This document shows, piece after piece, positions 61,745-64,000 of a DNA stretch of 64,000 nucleotides. Position 1 is the stretch's first letter, and each line of letters opens with the position of its first letter. The DNA is taken from the NCBI RefSeq assembly GCF_025790165.1, contig NZ_CP094970.1, positions 868,001-932,000 on the forward strand, in the 5' to 3' direction. Made by a program: the position numbers and the translations under genes. Source of the stretch: Solicola gregarius (lineage in GTDB: Bacteria > Actinomycetota > Actinomycetes > Propionibacteriales > Nocardioidaceae). Below the pieces are notes generated by a model. That model worked only from the letters and a program-made list of their open reading frames with translations. It did no database searches and had not been told where the DNA came from.

Positions 61745-63211
61745 TCAGCGGGGTCTGGGTTTGGGGACCGTGGGCGACGACCGAGCGACGATCGGCCAAC
61801 GACGCGACGGTCGCAGGATCCGCTCGACCGATCTGGCGAACGACAGAACGGTCGGCTCGTCGTACGGTCGGCCGACGATCTGGATGCCTAGCGGCAGTCC
61901 CGACGACGCGATGCGACCCGAAGGGACAGAGATGGCGGGAAGCCGGTTGAGGATGTTGAACGGTCGGGTCAGGTTGATGTCACTCAACGACTCGAGGCGC
62001 ATGCCGTCCACGGTCGGGAGCTCCGACAGGTAGGCCTCACCTGCCGTCAGCCCGGTGATTCCCACTGTCGGGCAGATGATGATGTCGACGCGCTCGAGCA
62101 GCTCGGCGACCTGCCGGTACATGTCGCCGGTCTCACGGTGACGGTCCTGAGGTGTGAGGTGCCGGGCCGCCTCGGTGGTCCGTTGAGCGAAGGAGCGCGC
62201 GTAGTCGGTGAGATCGTCCGAGGTCGTGGCCAGGCGAGCGATGTCGGCGGCACTGTGGTCGCCGAAGTGGGCGTCCGCCAGGCGATTGACACTCACCCGA
62301 TCCCAGCCGAGTTCGGCCGGACGCACTTCCGTCCCGGCCTCGGCGAGAGCAACACTCACCCGGGTGACGTCCGCGACGATTTCGTGGTCGACGCGCCAGT
62401 TGCCAAGGTTGGTCAGGACCGCTACGCGTACCGGCGTCGTCGGCGCCGGACGTCCGCCGATGCGTGGCAGCGAACTCATGTCGGAGCGATCCTGGCCTGC
62501 GATGATCTCGTGGAGCAGCGCGCAGTCATCGACCGTACGTGCGAGCGCTCCGTCCTGCCAGAACGGATCGAGGTTGGCGGGCGAGATCGTCGCGACTGTC
62601 CCGTAGGCCGGTTTGAAGCCGACCGTGCCGGTGAACGAGGCGGGGCTGCGTAGCGAGCCGCCGCTGTCCGAGCCGGTCGCCAGTACGGTCATCCCAGAGG
62701 CGAGCGCGGCGACCGAGCCGCCCGACGAGCCACCCGGACTCAGGTCGGGGTTCCACGGGTTTCGCGTCGTACCCCAGAGGATCGAGTGCGTGAACGGCAT
62801 GCAGCAGAACTCGGGGGTGGCCGTCCGAGCATGGATGATCCCACCGGCCGCACGGATCCGTGCGACGATCGGATGGTCGACGTCCGCAACACGGTCAGCC
62901 AGGGCGACGGACCCGTCGGCCCAGGGCCGCCCTTTCATCGGCTGCTGTGCCTTGAGCGCAACCGGAATACCTTCGAGCGGTCGAGCCGTGCCGTGCAGGT
63001 ACCGTCGCTCGGCCTGCACAGCCTGATCGAGCGCATCCTCGAAAAGGGTGTCCACGAGTGCGTTGAGCGATGGATTGATGCGCTCGCACCGCTCGATCGT
63101 CCAGCGCATGACCTCGACCGGCGAAAGCTCGCGACGGAAGAACCTCCGGACGAGGTCGACTGCCGACAGGAGCGTCAGATCGGCGCCATCATCTCGGTGC
63201 AGCGAAGGCAC
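61745..63211 (-). CDS. Amidase (amidase signature family)
   Basis: The protein has 488 residues. The triad is visible: Lys in LEGIPVALKAQQPMKG, Ser in DLSPGGSSGGSVAALASG and Ser in LATGSDSGGSLRSPASF with GTVGFKPAYGTV after it. The C-terminal VDIIICPTVGITGL and LPLGIQIVGRPYDEPTVLSF complete the fold. It leads the minus-strand transport and catabolic operon and may hydrolyse the amide taken up by the transporter. Confidence 0.93.
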   Translation of the reverse strand: MPSLHRDDGADLTLLSAVDLVRRFFRRELSPVEVMRWTIERCERINPSLNALVDTLFEDALDQAVQAERRYLHGTARPLEGIPVALKAQQPMKGRPWADGSVALADRVADVDHPIVARIRAAGGIIHARTATPEFCCMPFTHSILWGTTRNPWNPDLSPGGSSGGSVAALASGMTVLATGSDSGGSLRSPASFTGTVGFKPAYGTVATISPANLDPFWQDGALARTVDDCALLHEIIAGQDRSDMSSLPRIGGRPAPTTPVRVAVLTNLGNWRVDHEIVADVTRVSVALAEAGTEVRPAELGWDRVSVNRLADAHFGDHSAADIARLATTSDDLTDYARSFAQRTTEAARHLTPQDRHRETGDMYRQVAELLERVDIIICPTVGITGLTAGEAYLSELPTVDGMRLESLSDINLTRPFNILNRLPAISVPSGRIASSGLPLGIQIVGRPYDEPTVLSFARSVERILRPSRRWPIVARSSPTVPKPRPR

Positions 63212-63429
63212 TGGGCATCTCTCCTCACACTCGCCACTAAAGCCATAATTGAGAGTAACTTCTCACTTAAATCGCCTTGCGTCAAGCGCTACGAATCCTG
63301 GGCTGGTAGAACGCACAAACGCCTTGCTGCTAGATCATGTGGGCATGCACAGGGCAACGCAGTTCTTGCGATCTGAGTCGAAACCCCATATACCTGAGAT
63401 AGTCGACGCATTTGTGTGAGGAGTGGCTC
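63212..63429. promoter_or_regulatory. Divergent promoter region between two amidase genes
   Basis: This 218-base AT-richer gap contains TGAGA and TCTCA (63250-63254 and 63261-63265) inside an AT-rich stretch (ATAATTGAGAG, TCACTTAAAT), a fair operator and promoter candidate. No gene is seen in it. Confidence 0.4.
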
Positions 63430-64000
63430 GTGACGACGACTTCCAGCCGGTCGCCCGGACGGGCGGCGGCCTGCACTGCCAGCGAGGCGGCGCGGGCGAT
63501 GGAGCGAGGCGAATTCATGGCCGTCCGTTACGTAGAGGACGTCATCGCTGCCATCGTCGAGGCCGAGAATGGCTCGTTTGTCGAGACGTACCCCGATGAG
63601 GCCATGGAGAGTGCCCGGAGGAGTGACGAGCGTCGTGGCTGCCGGCCCGCCGGCCCACTCGAGGGTGTCGTATTCGCCGTGAAGGACTCGGTCGACGTGC
63701 GCGGACACGCATCGGCAGCTGGCAGTCGTTCGACCGACGGCGACCTGCTGCCGACGGCTGACGCGAAGGTCGTCTCGCGGCTGACAGATGCGGGTGCGAT
63801 CCTGATCGGCAAGCTCGTGCTGGAGGAGCTCGGCATCGGACTTACGGCGGAGGACTCCGCGGTGCCTGCTCCGAGGAACCCGTGGAACCACGAGCGTTCG
63901 ACTGGGGGCTCGTCGAGTGGCTGCGGCGTGGCGGTGGCGGCAGGGCTCGTGCCGATCGCAATTGGGAGTGACACCGCGGGCTCGATTCGGCTACCGGCCG
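63430..64000 (+). CDS. Amidase (amidase signature family), runs off the window
   Basis: From GTG 63430, with GAGGAG upstream, 190 codons remain open to the window edge: YVEDVIAAIVEAENGSFVET, LEGVVFAVKDSVDVRGHASA (catalytic Lys), ILIGKLVLEELGIGLTAEDS, NPWNHERSTGGSSSGCGVAV (Ser) and AIGSDTAGSIRLPA (nucleophile Ser). The conserved triad region is present. It is divergent from the amidase/ABC operon and of a different amidase subfamily. Confidence 0.9.
   Translation, partial: MTTTSSRSPGRAAACTASEAARAMERGEFMAVRYVEDVIAAIVEAENGSFVETYPDEAMESARRSDERRGCRPAGPLEGVVFAVKDSVDVRGHASAAGSRSTDGDLLPTADAKVVSRLTDAGAILIGKLVLEELGIGLTAEDSAVPAPRNPWNHERSTGGSSSGCGVAVAAGLVPIAIGSDTAGSIRLPA

Overview
This is high-GC DNA with actinobacterial habits: GTG starts, ATGA/GTGA gene overlaps, an AfsR/SARP-type regulator, GlxA-type AraC regulators, and ISL3 and IS256 elements. 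A Mycobacteriales genome such as Gordonia or Rhodococcus is a reasonable guess, but nothing here fixes the genus.

Region 1 (1-9.3 kb) is ordinary chromosome. It holds an acyl-CoA ligase with a divergent TetR, an MFS exporter, and an overlapping detoxification operon (arylamine N-acetyltransferase, isochorismatase-type hydrolase, WrbA). That operon lies opposite a TetR-LysE pair across a perfect 27-bp palindrome. Small secreted proteins, a broken TetR gene and a LacI regulator follow.

Region 2 (9.0-13.0 kb) is a rearranged junction. An intact ISL3 element cuts off an amine oxidase gene. A tRNA 3'-end remnant with a strong hairpin follows, then an ABM-fold monooxygenase divergent from a GlxA regulator, and a second, deleted ISL3 end abuts a zinc-ribbon tyrosine recombinase.

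Region 3 (13-39 kb) looks like a mosaic mobile island. It contains the recombinase, a compact Tad/Flp-type pilus locus on the minus strand (BTAD-like protein, lipoprotein, secreted protein, CpaB, CpaE, TadA, TadB, TadC, pilin-like, TadE), a winged-helix/nucleotidyltransferase protein under its own palindromes, and an AlpA-like regulator. An AbiEi/AbiEii pair sits behind a perfect 12+4+12 operator. A reverse transcriptase gene overlapping a HEPN-motif gene has an IS256-family element at its 5' end. A TrlF-type PHP/SMC ATPase and several hypothetical genes follow. The right edge is littered with remnants of integrases, a DUF255 gene, YciI and others. The RT-HEPN pair is the best candidate for a little-described defence system.

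Region 4 (39-55 kb) carries the SARP regulator, an OYE-type reductase, GNAT, TetR and AraC regulators and many decayed genes (SoxR, AraC, P-loop kinase, VOC, MFS, IS3). An amidase here has been put out of frame by an exact 49-bp tandem duplication. An MFS exporter/FMN-reductase operon lies divergent from a MarR gene.

Region 5 (55.7-64 kb) is an intact catabolic/uptake cluster on the minus strand: amidase, polar amino-acid-type ABC transporter, glycerate kinase, RraA-like aldolase, NIPSNAP protein and epoxide hydrolase. A second amidase is divergent and runs off the right edge.
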